64,000 nt of DNA from an uncultured Flavobacteriales bacterium (lineage in GTDB: Bacteria; Bacteroidota; Bacteroidia; Flavobacteriales_D; Crocinitomicaceae), in the NCBI GenBank assembly GCA_937876195.1, contig CALEIK010000024.1, positions 220,579 to 284,578 on the forward strand, given 5' to 3'. Within the stretch, counting starts at the first letter, position 1. Each line of letters starts with the position of its first letter. This document shows, piece by piece, positions 1-7,635 of this stretch. The position numbers were made by a program, and so were the translations under genes. The notes below the pieces were generated by a model, which had not been told where the DNA came from, did no database searches, and saw only the letters and a list, made by a program, of their open reading frames with translations.

Positions 1-660
1 GATTACGTTCGAATAGTTGGGCGGTGGTGGTGGGTTCGGTGCAGGATTAAAAGAAGTTGCACCGGCGTAAGGAGTTACAAGCGAATAGACAAGTTCATCA
101 CCATCGGGATCGGTTGCGCTATGGTCAAAAATCAAATCATCATTGTTGCATAAAAGAAGAGGTGGGTAATCGTTGAAACGTGGACTACTGTTTATGTAAA
201 AATTACTTCCCGATCCTGGAACTCTGCATGTGAGTGTGAAACCTGTATCGTCAGGATTGACGATATTGGTGATGTTTGGGCCTCTGCAACAACGTTGATA
301 GGAGACAGTGTATCCACCGTTGGATGGAGGGAGATTAAGCACGACAGTATATAGCGAGTGTTCCGTACAAATATTGTTCGGTGGGTTGACGCAGGGATTA
401 TTAAAGACAACTGGGACATGCGAACTTCCTGTATATTGTACCTGAACATTATTTATAAGTTGATTGTTTTCGTTAAAAACGCCCAAACTTAGCGGACTGT
501 CAAATTGCGCTCCAGTTGAGTTACAGTCCCTGTATACTGAGATATAGAAACGATAATTGTTGCTGCCCAAATAATCATAATATATTTCTCCCCCAACAAT
601 GTGAGAAGCTCGAGCATTGAATAAATTCAAGGCAATAAATATGATGATTAAATAACGCAT
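1..660 (-). CDS. Secreted surface protein of the gliding-motility-associated type (N-terminal part)
   Basis: Read leftward from the ATG at 658-660, this frame stays open for 220 codons to the window edge, so only the N-terminus is visible. Residues 1-19 form a signal peptide (hydrophobic LIIIFIALNLF, then ARA before SHIVGGEIYY). The SHIVGGEIYY-D-Y start, followed by a YRFYISVYRDC stretch and a Cys-Cys-Arg motif (YQRCCRG), is what I recognise from long Bacteroidetes surface proteins that end in a gliding-motility-associated C-terminal domain and leave through the type IX secretion system. The C-terminal domain itself is outside the window, so the export route is inference. Specific function unknown. 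Proline-rich PNPPPPPNY stands near the edge. Confidence 0.8.
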   Translation of the reverse strand, partial: MRYLIIIFIALNLFNARASHIVGGEIYYDYLGSNNYRFYISVYRDCNSTGAQFDSPLSLGVFNENNQLINNVQVQYTGSSHVPVVFNNPCVNPPNNICTEHSLYTVVLNLPPSNGGYTVSYQRCCRGPNITNIVNPDDTGFTLTCRVPGSGSNFYINSSPRFNDYPPLLLCNNDDLIFDHSATDPDGDELVYSLVTPYAGATSFNPAPNPPPPPNYSNVI

Positions 661-760
661 TCTTTTCTTAGACGTAAATTTAGTGTAAATGTTGTGCTTA
701 TTCAACGAAAATACCATTTCATTGATTTGTCGGTGGTTAATTACAATTTACGTGCTCGTT

Positions 761-1546
761 TTATTGAATTGGGTGTGCAAATTCAAAGCCAAAATTAATT
801 TGCAACTTTTCAGATACAACTTTTCGAATTATAGAAGGAGCGTCATCAAATTCTGGAGCAAGGAGACCGCGTTGATTTGCAATTTCAGTGTAGTATTTTT
901 TTCGTTGTGGATGATATGGAAAAACTACGTTGTACGTATGCGCGTGTCCAAACGCATTTTTCGCTTCAATTTCTAGAATGCATCGAATAACGTCTCTTTT
1001 ATCGACGAAGTTAATGAGTCCCTCAGGATTTTTTATTTGTACTTTACCACTCAAGGTGCGTATAGGATGCCTGTGCTCTCCAATCAACCCTCCTAATCGT
1101 AAAATTGTAATTTTTTCAGCGAGCAGATCGGACAATTGTTCTTCTGCACTGTGCAAAGCCGTTTCTTTTTCTTGCGACTCAAACACATAGGATTCATTGA
1201 AGTAACCACTTTTTTGGGGGTAAATTCCTGTGGATCCTAAAAAAATAAAGCGCGTCTCAGGTCGGAATTGTTTCGCAATGGAACACAAATACTGACCGTA
1301 TATTTTATTCTCGCTCCTGTTGAATGGTGGGATTGAAAGAACAACAATATTGGTTGCCTCAATAATTTCTGGTGAAAAACTAGAATTCTTCTTGAGGAGA
1401 AAACCGTGGATGCCTTTTTCATTTAGTTGCGACAATTTGCTTTCCGTCGTTGTAGACCCAAAAACATGATGACCTGTTTTAATGAGTTCTTCAGCCAGAG
1501 TAACGCCTAACCAACCGCATCCAATGATTGTCCAATTCAATTGCAT
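761..1546 (-). CDS. NAD(P)-binding SDR-family epimerase/dehydratase-like protein
   Basis: A 261-aa protein whose N-terminus is a Rossmann fold: the dinucleotide loop GCGWLG is at residues 9-14. A GSTGIYP motif at about 104-110 matches the extended/atypical SDR group (YeeZ-like NAD-dependent epimerase/dehydratase). I chose the ATG at 1544-1546 because the Rossmann beta-strand (LNWTIIGCG) starts right after it. An in-frame start 25 codons upstream would only add a non-conserved hydrophobic leader. The substrate cannot be read from the sequence. The gene is monocistronic on the minus strand, divergent from ctaA. Family call is solid, the reaction is not. Confidence 0.8.
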   Translation of the reverse strand: MQLNWTIIGCGWLGVTLAEELIKTGHHVFGSTTTESKLSQLNEKGIHGFLLKKNSSFSPEIIEATNIVVLSIPPFNRSENKIYGQYLCSIAKQFRPETRFIFLGSTGIYPQKSGYFNESYVFESQEKETALHSAEEQLSDLLAEKITILRLGGLIGEHRHPIRTLSGKVQIKNPEGLINFVDKRDVIRCILEIEAKNAFGHAHTYNVVFPYHPQRKKYYTEIANQRGLLAPEFDDAPSIIRKVVSEKLQINFGFEFAHPIQ

Positions 1547-1698
1547 TATTTTTAAAAGGGAAAGGTACGAATGATTATTTTTGAAACATGAAATAAGCCA
1601 TAGCAAAATCGAAATAACCATGGATGAATATCATTATGGCGATTCACTACGTGGCTGCTTCGCGGTGTATATGACCTTTAAAAGCAAATTAGATACAT

Positions 1699-2724
1699 AT
1701 GAATTTTTCAAAAGCATTTGTTCGTTTCAATTGGTTAACGCTCGTCTTGATTTATCTCGTAGTTGTTGCCGGTAGCTTTGTTCGAATTACTGGAAGCGGT
1801 ATGGGATGTCCAGACTGGCCCAAGTGTTTTGGACAATGGGTGCCACCAACGGATGTTTCCGAGCTTCCAGAAAATTACCAGGAGATTTATTCAGAAAAGC
1901 GCGCGAAGAAAATTGATAAGTTCGCTAAGTTTTTGTCATCCATTGGAATGAACAAAACTGGTGAGCAACTGAAGAATGACCCATTGCTTTTGGTCGAGGA
2001 GGATTTTAACAGCAAAAAAACATGGACGGAATACGCAAATCGTCTGTTTGGTTTTTTGGCTGGAAACGCAATGTTATTTGCTTTTTTCTGGTTGCTGTTG
2101 AAGTATCGAAAACGAAAATTGGTACTACTTGCGGCCTTTAATCTTGTGTTGATGGCAATTGAAGCTTGGTTCGGGTCGATTGTTGTTGCTTCGAACCTTG
2201 TTCCTTGGACCATCACGATTCACTTGTTTTTGGCACTCGTGATCATCGGAATTCAGCTTTACATTATTCGTTTGATTAGTCCTGTATTTAGTCAAAATAT
2301 TCAACAACCGAGATGGATGTTGATCTTGCTCTGGGTGACGTTCCTTATTACTTTTTATCAAATGTTTTTGGGAACCCAAGTAAGAGAATCCATCGATGAG
2401 CTGACTAAAATGGGCTTCGATCGAAATACTTGGACGGAAAAATTGGGATGGTCATTTTACTTGCACAGAAGTTTTTCCTGGTTAGTACTTGGAATAATCG
2501 TATTTATGGCGTGGAAAAATGAACAGTTAAATAAATACAATCCTATTCGTACGGTCTTTGTTGTTCTTGTAGTAGAACTGCTTTCTGGAATTCTTTTGGC
2601 GTATTTTGATATGCCTGGATTGGTTCAAACAAGCCATTTAGTCTTTGCGACGATACTTTTTGGAGTTTTGACCATGCTTGTGTTTCGAAGTAGAAGTGCA
2701 ACCAATGTTACGTTAAATAGTTAA
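1699..2724 (+). CDS. ctaA: Heme A synthase, COX15/CtaA family
   Basis: A 341-aa polytopic membrane protein that oxidises the C8 methyl of heme O to give heme A for cytochrome c oxidase. The N-terminus shows the family signature: VRITGSGMGCPDWPKC around residues 28-43, with Cys37 and Cys43 in the first periplasmic loop. Conserved histidines sit in helices, for example ITIHLFLALV, LHRSFSWLVLG and VQTSHLVFATI, which are the expected heme ligands. Length and helix number fit the family. It reads toward a TauE-type exporter 22 bp downstream. No other oxidase-assembly gene is in the window. Confidence 0.93.
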   Translation: MNFSKAFVRFNWLTLVLIYLVVVAGSFVRITGSGMGCPDWPKCFGQWVPPTDVSELPENYQEIYSEKRAKKIDKFAKFLSSIGMNKTGEQLKNDPLLLVEEDFNSKKTWTEYANRLFGFLAGNAMLFAFFWLLLKYRKRKLVLLAAFNLVLMAIEAWFGSIVVASNLVPWTITIHLFLALVIIGIQLYIIRLISPVFSQNIQQPRWMLILLWVTFLITFYQMFLGTQVRESIDELTKMGFDRNTWTEKLGWSFYLHRSFSWLVLGIIVFMAWKNEQLNKYNPIRTVFVVLVVELLSGILLAYFDMPGLVQTSHLVFATILFGVLTMLVFRSRSATNVTLNS

Positions 2725-2746
2725 TTTGTGACATAAATTTGTACCT

Positions 2747-3541
2747 ATGTATATAATTGGATTATTTCTGGCTTTGTTGATTGGTTGTGTTTTAGGACTT
2801 GTTGGCGGAGGAGGTTCAATTCTTACGGTTCCACTGGTACACTATTTTTTCGGTGAAAGTATGTTGATAGCCACCAGCTATTCCTTGTTCATCGTTGCGA
2901 TTGCCTCTGGTGTTGGCGTACTTCAACGTTTAAAATCCGATGTGATTGATTTTAGAAACGGGATTATTTTTCTCATTCCGAGTATGATCACCGCGTTTGT
3001 GATTCGGGCTTTTGTCATGCCGCAGTTTCCCTTAAAATTCTCGATAAGCGATTGGCAGTTATCAAGGGATACGGTAATTTCTATTCTGTTAATCGTTGTG
3101 ATGCTTTTTACAGCTTTTAGAACTCTTTTTCGGAAGGATAGAATTCCACCAGAACGAATTGCACTGCCGACAATAGTGCTCTTCGGAATTTTAACTGGAT
3201 TTCTTAGTGGGTTTATTGGTGCGGGAGGTGGATTTATTATTGTCCCAATATTATTGCGCTTAGGACTGGAAATGAAGAGAGCAATCGGGACGTCCATGCT
3301 AATTATTTGCGTACAATCGATTGTTGCACTTGGCGGTGATTTATTGAACCATGAAATTGATATTCAGCACTCTATCAATTGGAATTTATTAATCCTGCTA
3401 ACGCTAATAACAATGGTAGGTGTTTTCATTGGAACCTATTTACAGAGTATTTTTACAGGGAAGCTGTTACGAAAGGTGTTTAGCGGATTGTTGATTTTGG
3501 TTGCTGTTGGAATTACACTTGAATTCATCTACAACAAATAA
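2747..3541 (+). CDS. TauE/SafE-family anion exporter (membrane protein)
   Basis: A 264-aa membrane protein made of two homologous halves, each opening with the glycine-rich signature of this family: LGLVGGGGSILTVPL near residues 16-30 and SGFIGAGGGFIIVPILL near 153-169. Families with this architecture export sulfite, sulfoacetate or related organic anions across the inner membrane; the actual substrate is not deducible here. About eight hydrophobic segments are visible. It lies 22 bp after ctaA on the same strand and may be cotranscribed. No sulfur-metabolism gene is nearby to narrow the role. Confidence 0.88.
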   Translation: MYIIGLFLALLIGCVLGLVGGGGSILTVPLVHYFFGESMLIATSYSLFIVAIASGVGVLQRLKSDVIDFRNGIIFLIPSMITAFVIRAFVMPQFPLKFSISDWQLSRDTVISILLIVVMLFTAFRTLFRKDRIPPERIALPTIVLFGILTGFLSGFIGAGGGFIIVPILLRLGLEMKRAIGTSMLIICVQSIVALGGDLLNHEIDIQHSINWNLLILLTLITMVGVFIGTYLQSIFTGKLLRKVFSGLLILVAVGITLEFIYNK

Positions 3542-3555
3542 AATGGTGTGCCGTA

Positions 3556-3585
3556 TTGACATTCAGTTTATGAATACTATATTTG
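3556..3585 (+). promoter_or_regulatory. Bacteroidetes-type promoter for the CAT-anticodon tRNA
   Basis: TTG at 3556-3558, then exactly 19 nt, then TATATTTG at 3578-3585. This matches the Bacteroidetes primary sigma-factor consensus TTG-N19-TAnnTTTG. Transcription would start about 30 nt before the tRNA 5' end at 3624. The same spacing is seen before tRNA-Leu and rplU in this window. Confidence 0.75.
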
Positions 3586-3623
3586 CACACTTGAATTTTT
3601 AAAACATTCAAGTAAAAAATAAA

Positions 3624-3697
3624 GGTCCTATAGCTCAGTTGGTTAGAGCACCTGACTCATAATCAGGTGGTCACAGGTTCGAGCCCTGTTGGGACCA
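3624..3697 (+). tRNA. tRNA with CAT anticodon (tRNA-Ile2 or elongator tRNA-Met)
   Basis: A 74-nt cloverleaf: acceptor stem GGTCCTA/TGGGACC, D arm containing AGCTCAGTTGGTTAGAGC, anticodon stem CCTGA/TCAGG around loop CTCATAA, T arm CACAG/CTGTT-type with GGTTCGAGCC, discriminator A. The CCA end is not encoded. CAT is read by methionine tRNAs or, after lysidine modification by TilS, by isoleucine tRNA. Base pairs C4-G69 and C5-G68 resemble the TilS-recognised type, so I lean slightly to Ile2, but this is not decisive. The 3' end is duplicated about 120 bp downstream. Confidence 0.93.
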
Positions 3698-3752
3698 CAA
3701 ATTCAGATTGAGAGAAAGAGCGAGTATTGAGTTACTTGCTCTTTTTTTGTGC
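3681..3752 (+). repeat. Direct repeat copy 1 (tRNA 3' end plus terminator)
   Basis: Covers the last 17 nt of the tRNA and the following terminator. Its first 23 nt (3681-3703) recur exactly at 3800-3822, and the remainder recurs with a few substitutions to about 3872. The two copies are separated by about 47 bp of unrelated sequence. Confidence 0.85.
3718..3748 (+). terminator. Rho-independent terminator after the tRNA
   Basis: GAGCGAGTA pairs with TACTTGCTC (one G-U pair) and is followed by seven T residues, ending tRNA transcription. Confidence 0.85.
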
Positions 3753-3799
3753 AATATTCTGGGCGAGAAGTTTATCCAGAGCGACGAAGGAGTCGAAGG

Positions 3800-3872
3800 G
3801 AGCCCTGTTGGGACCACAAATTGAAAATGAAAGAATAGAGCGAGTATTAAGTTACTTGCTCTTTTTTGTGCA
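3800..3872 (+). repeat. Direct repeat copy 2 (partial tRNA 3' end plus terminator)
   Basis: Second copy of the tRNA 3' end (23 nt identical to 3681-3703) with its own GAGCGAGTA/TACTTGCTC hairpin and T-run at 3838-3867. It has no 5' tRNA half and no anticodon arm, so it is not a second tRNA gene. It is a tandem duplication or a scar of integration at the tRNA 3' end. The rest of 3873-3972 shows nothing I can name. Confidence 0.8.
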
Positions 3873-3972
3873 TTAAACTCAAACTAAGTGTGAGAACTGT
3901 TGCTGCCACATTTTCAGACTCATATGCATATTCTCAGCTATTTTTTATACATTAGGGCAAAAATTTAATCAG

Positions 3973-5742
3973 ATGAAAAAACTATTACCTCTAATTCTCC
4001 TAGTAGTTACGCATAGTGTTTTTGCACAAGAAAAAATGCTTCCGAAGGGATTGACCCAAGAAGAAAAAGTATTGCTGGAAACCTATCAGTTCAGCGCTCC
4101 AGTTTCCGAAAAGGACATTATTACGCCACCAGTTGGTTCCGAAATTAGAACACCGGGTCAGTGGGAAGAAGTGCAAGCAGTGTGTATCACGTGGACAGGA
4201 TTTCCATCCATTCACCGAGATTTAGTAGCGGCAATTCAGCAAGAATGTGAAGTCTGGATTGTTTGTGCAGATTCAAATGCGGTCAAAACGAATATTACAT
4301 CTAACGGTGGTTCGTTGGTCAACACTCGTTATTTTGAACTCGATTACAACAGTATTTGGATGCGGGATTATGGTCCAAACTCAGTGTATTTGGAGGGAGT
4401 CGATGAGTTGGTTTTTGTAGATTGGATTTACAATCGTCCGCGTCCTGATGATGACGTTACTCCAGTAGGAATTGGAGCTCAAATGAACATCCCAGTTTAT
4501 TCAATGACAAATGCTCCTTATGATTTAGTGCATACTGGAGGGAACTTTATGGCCGACGGATTTGGGACAGGGTTTTCATCACTGTTGGTGGATGAAGAAA
4601 ATGATGCTGGTTCACCTTTTACCGTTTCAGGACATAATTCAGCTGCAGTGGATGCATTGATTGATGATTACCAAGGAATTAACCCATATATTAAAATGAC
4701 AACATTGCCATACGATGACATACACCACATTGATATGCACATGAAGTTGATGAACGAGGAAGTATTACTGGTAGGAGAATTTCCAGTGGGAAGCTCAGAC
4801 GGTCCACAAATAGAATTAAACCTACAGTACATTCAAGACAATTACGTTTCAGCATTTGGAACGCCTTTTAAAATTGTGCGGATACCAATGCCACCATCAA
4901 CTGGAGGTGCATACGCTCCGAGTGCTTACTACCGTACATATGCAAACAATGTGATCGTAAATAAAACAGTTATTGTACCAACTTATAGAGAAGAATATGA
5001 TACAACAGCATTGCGCATCATTCAAGAGGTAATGTCTGGCTATAATGTTGTTGGTATTGATGTTGATAATGGTGGAGCAAACCTTATTGGACAAGGAGGA
5101 GCACTACACTGTATTACTAAGGAGGTTGCTAGTGACGATCCGTTATTGATTTCTCACCAGAACCATCCAGATACGCAAGATATTGTCAATCCATACCAGA
5201 TTACGGCATTGATTCGTCACAAAAGTGGAATTGCAAGTGCGACACTTTATTATAAAACAGATTTTGCTGGAGCCTATACTGCTGTTCCAATGTCATTTGT
5301 TAGTGGTAATGATTGGACGGCGAATATTCCTGCGCAAACTGATGGGACAAGAATTTGGTACTACATTGAAGCGCAATCAGTGAGTGGAAAACAACAAGTA
5401 CGACCAATGACCGCACCGGATGGTTATTTTACGTTCTTAGTCACTGCGGATGGAACTGCTTCGTTAGAAGATTTGACAAGTTTCTTCGGACAGGCGGTGT
5501 TCCCTAATCCATCCAATGGTTTAACGTGTATTCCTGTTAATAATTCTGGGGCCTTTGAAGGTTCTCTAATTCTTTATGATCAGGTTGGGAAACCCGTTCA
5601 TGTAGTTCATTCTGGAAAGTTTATTGCGGGACCTAGAAAGTACTTTTTGGATGCTTCAAAACTACCAGCTGGAATGTATCATTTGGTATTGGAAACACCA
5701 AGCGGAACGGTTACGCAAAAGTTAGGTGTAAGCGGAAAATAA
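3973..5742 (+). CDS. Secreted agmatine deiminase/peptidylarginine deiminase-family protein with T9SS tail
   Basis: A 589-aa protein. Residues 1-18 are a signal peptide ending VFA-Q. The catalytic part (about 45-390) belongs to the agmatine deiminase / Porphyromonas-type peptidylarginine deiminase family: WMRDYGP at 129-135, HTGGNFMADG at 187-196, a HIDMHMK segment, and the nucleophile in GGALHCITKE (Cys380). The family hydrolyses guanidino groups to ureido groups with release of ammonia. A beta-rich segment follows, and the last about 85 residues (VFPNPSNG...GMYHLVL...QKLGVSGK) are a type A T9SS sorting domain, so the protein should be secreted or anchored on the surface. Cytoplasmic agmatine deiminases are about 340-370 aa with no tail. 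Whether the substrate is free agmatine or protein arginine cannot be told. Monocistronic, with its own terminator. Confidence 0.9.
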   Translation: MKKLLPLILLVVTHSVFAQEKMLPKGLTQEEKVLLETYQFSAPVSEKDIITPPVGSEIRTPGQWEEVQAVCITWTGFPSIHRDLVAAIQQECEVWIVCADSNAVKTNITSNGGSLVNTRYFELDYNSIWMRDYGPNSVYLEGVDELVFVDWIYNRPRPDDDVTPVGIGAQMNIPVYSMTNAPYDLVHTGGNFMADGFGTGFSSLLVDEENDAGSPFTVSGHNSAAVDALIDDYQGINPYIKMTTLPYDDIHHIDMHMKLMNEEVLLVGEFPVGSSDGPQIELNLQYIQDNYVSAFGTPFKIVRIPMPPSTGGAYAPSAYYRTYANNVIVNKTVIVPTYREEYDTTALRIIQEVMSGYNVVGIDVDNGGANLIGQGGALHCITKEVASDDPLLISHQNHPDTQDIVNPYQITALIRHKSGIASATLYYKTDFAGAYTAVPMSFVSGNDWTANIPAQTDGTRIWYYIEAQSVSGKQQVRPMTAPDGYFTFLVTADGTASLEDLTSFFGQAVFPNPSNGLTCIPVNNSGAFEGSLILYDQVGKPVHVVHSGKFIAGPRKYFLDASKLPAGMYHLVLETPSGTVTQKLGVSGK

Positions 5743-5760
5743 AAGAAATTGAAATTTGAA

Positions 5761-5795
5761 AAGGGCATTTGTTTTAGGCGAGTGCCCTTTTTTTT
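5761..5795 (+). terminator. Rho-independent terminator after the deiminase gene
   Basis: AAGGGCA/TGCCCTT hairpin followed by a run of T. It lies between the convergent deiminase gene and the 73-aa gene, and can serve both strands. Confidence 0.85.
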
Positions 5796-5798
5796 GTG

Positions 5799-6020
5799 CT
5801 ATTTTTTGGCCTTCAATTTAGTTGCGAGCATTTCTCCAAGGATGTAGAACAACAAAATCCATGGAGCGCCATGCATAAGTAAATCGAACCAATCCATTCC
5901 TGTCATGGTTCTTCCGTACCAAATATTGGTCAATTGTTTCCAAATGTGGGCGTGTGGAACGAATGGAGCCAATCCTAATGTTAGACTCCCAATAATTGCT
6001 AATCCAAGATATTTTCTCAT
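5799..6020 (-). CDS. Small membrane protein, 73 aa
   Basis: Two hydrophobic helices (about residues 4-20 and 52-66) around a polar middle containing a MTGMDWFDLLMHGAPW segment. Similar short proteins occur in many Bacteroidetes and are sometimes labelled RND transporter in databases, without functional basis that I know of. It overlaps the upstream sterol-desaturase gene by 4 bp (stop/start coupling), so it is translated with it and may act with it at the membrane. Function unknown. Confidence 0.75.
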   Translation of the reverse strand: MRKYLGLAIIGSLTLGLAPFVPHAHIWKQLTNIWYGRTMTGMDWFDLLMHGAPWILLFYILGEMLATKLKAKK

Positions 6021-6898
6021 TGTTCTCGCTTAAAAGGTTCTATCTGCTGCGCGAAGAAATTTGAAGGATAGTTTTCAACGTTCTCAAATCCTAATTCTAT
6101 GTCGCGACCTGAAGAAGGAACGTAATTCGTCTTGAAAATGTAGTCCCAAATACTTAATGTAATTCCAAAATTCATTCCGTAGGGATGCTCTTTTGGAAGT
6201 TCTTTCGCATGGTGCCAAATATGCATTTTAGGATTGTTTAAGATGTACTTGAATGGGCCATAATCCCAACCGACGTTGGTATGATTCAAATGTCCAATCA
6301 AAATTGCGCCAGCATGCATCAGGAATGCGTACTCAAGTTTGAAATTCAAGACATAGGCCAGTACAATATAAATGGCTGTTTTGTACAAGAATGATTCAAA
6401 AAAATGATACCGTAGGTGGGCAGCAAAGCCCATTTCTCTAACAGAATGATGAAGCTTATGGAAACGCCAGAAAAATGGAACCCGATGTAATAGATTGTGC
6501 ACCGACCACTGGATAAAATCGAACAGTATAAAGTAGATGAGAAATTGGAAGCCAATGTGCAACCCCGACATATCGAATAAGAAATGTTGCGGCAATCCAA
6601 TTCCACTCATTGCTTTGCCGAATAATTTTGCGGTTGTGTTAGATAGTGCAACAAAGACTAAGAGATTAAAAATGTAAAAATTGAAGAACATGTAAAACGC
6701 ATCTAACCAAAAGTCCTTTCGAATAAATTTTTGATTTTTCCGCCATGGAAACACCATTTCTATCGTCCAAGCTACCAAGGAAACAATGATTAACCAGGTG
6801 AAGTAGTTAAACCCATCAAAAGGATGCGAAATTGTATTCCACAAGTATTTAGCATAACCTGTATACGAATTAACAAATGTATTATACAGCTCTTCCAT
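6017..6898 (-). CDS. Sterol desaturase/fatty acid hydroxylase-family membrane protein
   Basis: A 293-aa integral membrane di-iron enzyme family member. The eight-histidine clusters are visible in order: HNLLH at 134-138, HKLHH at 147-151, HLNHTNVGW at 203-211 and HIWHH at 226-230. These bind the di-iron centre that hydroxylates or desaturates lipid acyl chains or related isoprenoids; the lipid substrate is not deducible. Four or five hydrophobic segments surround the clusters. It is the middle gene of a three-gene minus-strand operon, 6 bp after a rhodanese gene and overlapping the 73-aa gene. Confidence 0.9.
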   Translation of the reverse strand: MEELYNTFVNSYTGYAKYLWNTISHPFDGFNYFTWLIIVSLVAWTIEMVFPWRKNQKFIRKDFWLDAFYMFFNFYIFNLLVFVALSNTTAKLFGKAMSGIGLPQHFLFDMSGLHIGFQFLIYFILFDFIQWSVHNLLHRVPFFWRFHKLHHSVREMGFAAHLRYHFFESFLYKTAIYIVLAYVLNFKLEYAFLMHAGAILIGHLNHTNVGWDYGPFKYILNNPKMHIWHHAKELPKEHPYGMNFGITLSIWDYIFKTNYVPSSGRDIELGFENVENYPSNFFAQQIEPFKREQ

Positions 6899-6904
6899 CT
6901 CTTC

Positions 6905-7201
6905 TTAGTCGATATATTTTAACATTTTGGTCCATGGTCCACCGTTGTACGTTTCTATTCCTGCCGCTGCAAGTTGAGCTTTTGCAACACCCGACCGCAT
7001 CCCCGAAGCGCAAACACAAATAATGGGAGTTTTTAAACTTTTCAGTTGTTTTATTTTTTCAGGAATATTTCCTACGGGAATATTTTCTGACCCAGGAATT
7101 CCTCCACTGGCAAATTCAGTTTTACTTCTCACATCAATAATTACTGCGCCCTCGTCGAGTAGTTTTTTATAATCTGTTTTTTTGAATAGATTTCCGAACA
7201 T
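6905..7201 (-). CDS. Rhodanese-like domain protein
   Basis: A 98-aa single rhodanese domain. The active-site loop CASGMRS is at residues 64-70, with Cys64 as the persulfide-carrying residue. Family signatures VIIDVRSKTEFASGGIPGS (residues 20-38) and ENIPVGNI are clear. Single-domain rhodaneses move sulfane sulfur between cytoplasmic acceptors; a specific partner is not evident. First gene of the operon with the sterol-desaturase-like and 73-aa membrane proteins. Confidence 0.92.
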   Translation of the reverse strand: MFGNLFKKTDYKKLLDEGAVIIDVRSKTEFASGGIPGSENIPVGNIPEKIKQLKSLKTPIICVCASGMRSGVAKAQLAAAGIETYNGGPWTKMLKYID

Positions 7202-7268
7202 ACAATCTTATTTTTCTTCAAAAGTAGTAGCTTGATCTGATAGCAAATGTAACTCAAGTAGCACAGTC

Positions 7269-7571
7269 CTATTTTTTTGAAGATTGTTTGAGGTGCATGC
7301 GGTATGCTAGAATGGCTGGAAATCCAAGAATAAATAAAAATGCCATGACGATGCCCTTTGTCGTCAAATAAAATGTTTCAACATTTACCATGTCTTGGCT
7401 GTCATATCCGAGACCAATAAAATAGGATAAACTCAAAGCCGCGTCTATTTTAAATTCTGTCAGACCTTCCTTATAGACAATGACCCCATCAAAAAGGTTG
7501 ATAGGAAATAGAAAAAACACGAGTGCTAGAATAAAGGACAGTGCAAAGAAAAGTACGATTGGTTTTTTCAT
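7269..7571 (-). CDS. Small membrane protein, 100 aa
   Basis: Not recognised. Hydrophobic helices at about residues 5-27 and 73-92, with a roughly 45-residue soluble loop between them and a basic C-terminus (LKQSSKK). Consistent with an inner-membrane protein with a periplasmic loop. Monocistronic on the minus strand, divergent from the glycosyltransferase gene. No function can be assigned. Confidence 0.65.
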   Translation of the reverse strand: MKKPIVLFFALSFILALVFFLFPINLFDGVIVYKEGLTEFKIDAALSLSYFIGLGYDSQDMVNVETFYLTTKGIVMAFLFILGFPAILAYRMHLKQSSKK

Positions 7572-7635
7572 CTTTATAGGAAGAATAATTAGACAAACTT
7601 GTTCACCACGAAGTTAGTTTTAATTTTACAAAGTA

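Noticed and set aside
689..976. Plus-strand frame of 95 codons
   Set aside because: It lies antisense to the SDR gene and has no family features.
3800..3822. Possible second tRNA gene
   Set aside because: Only the 3' 17 nt of the tRNA are present; no 5' acceptor strand, D arm or anticodon arm precede it.
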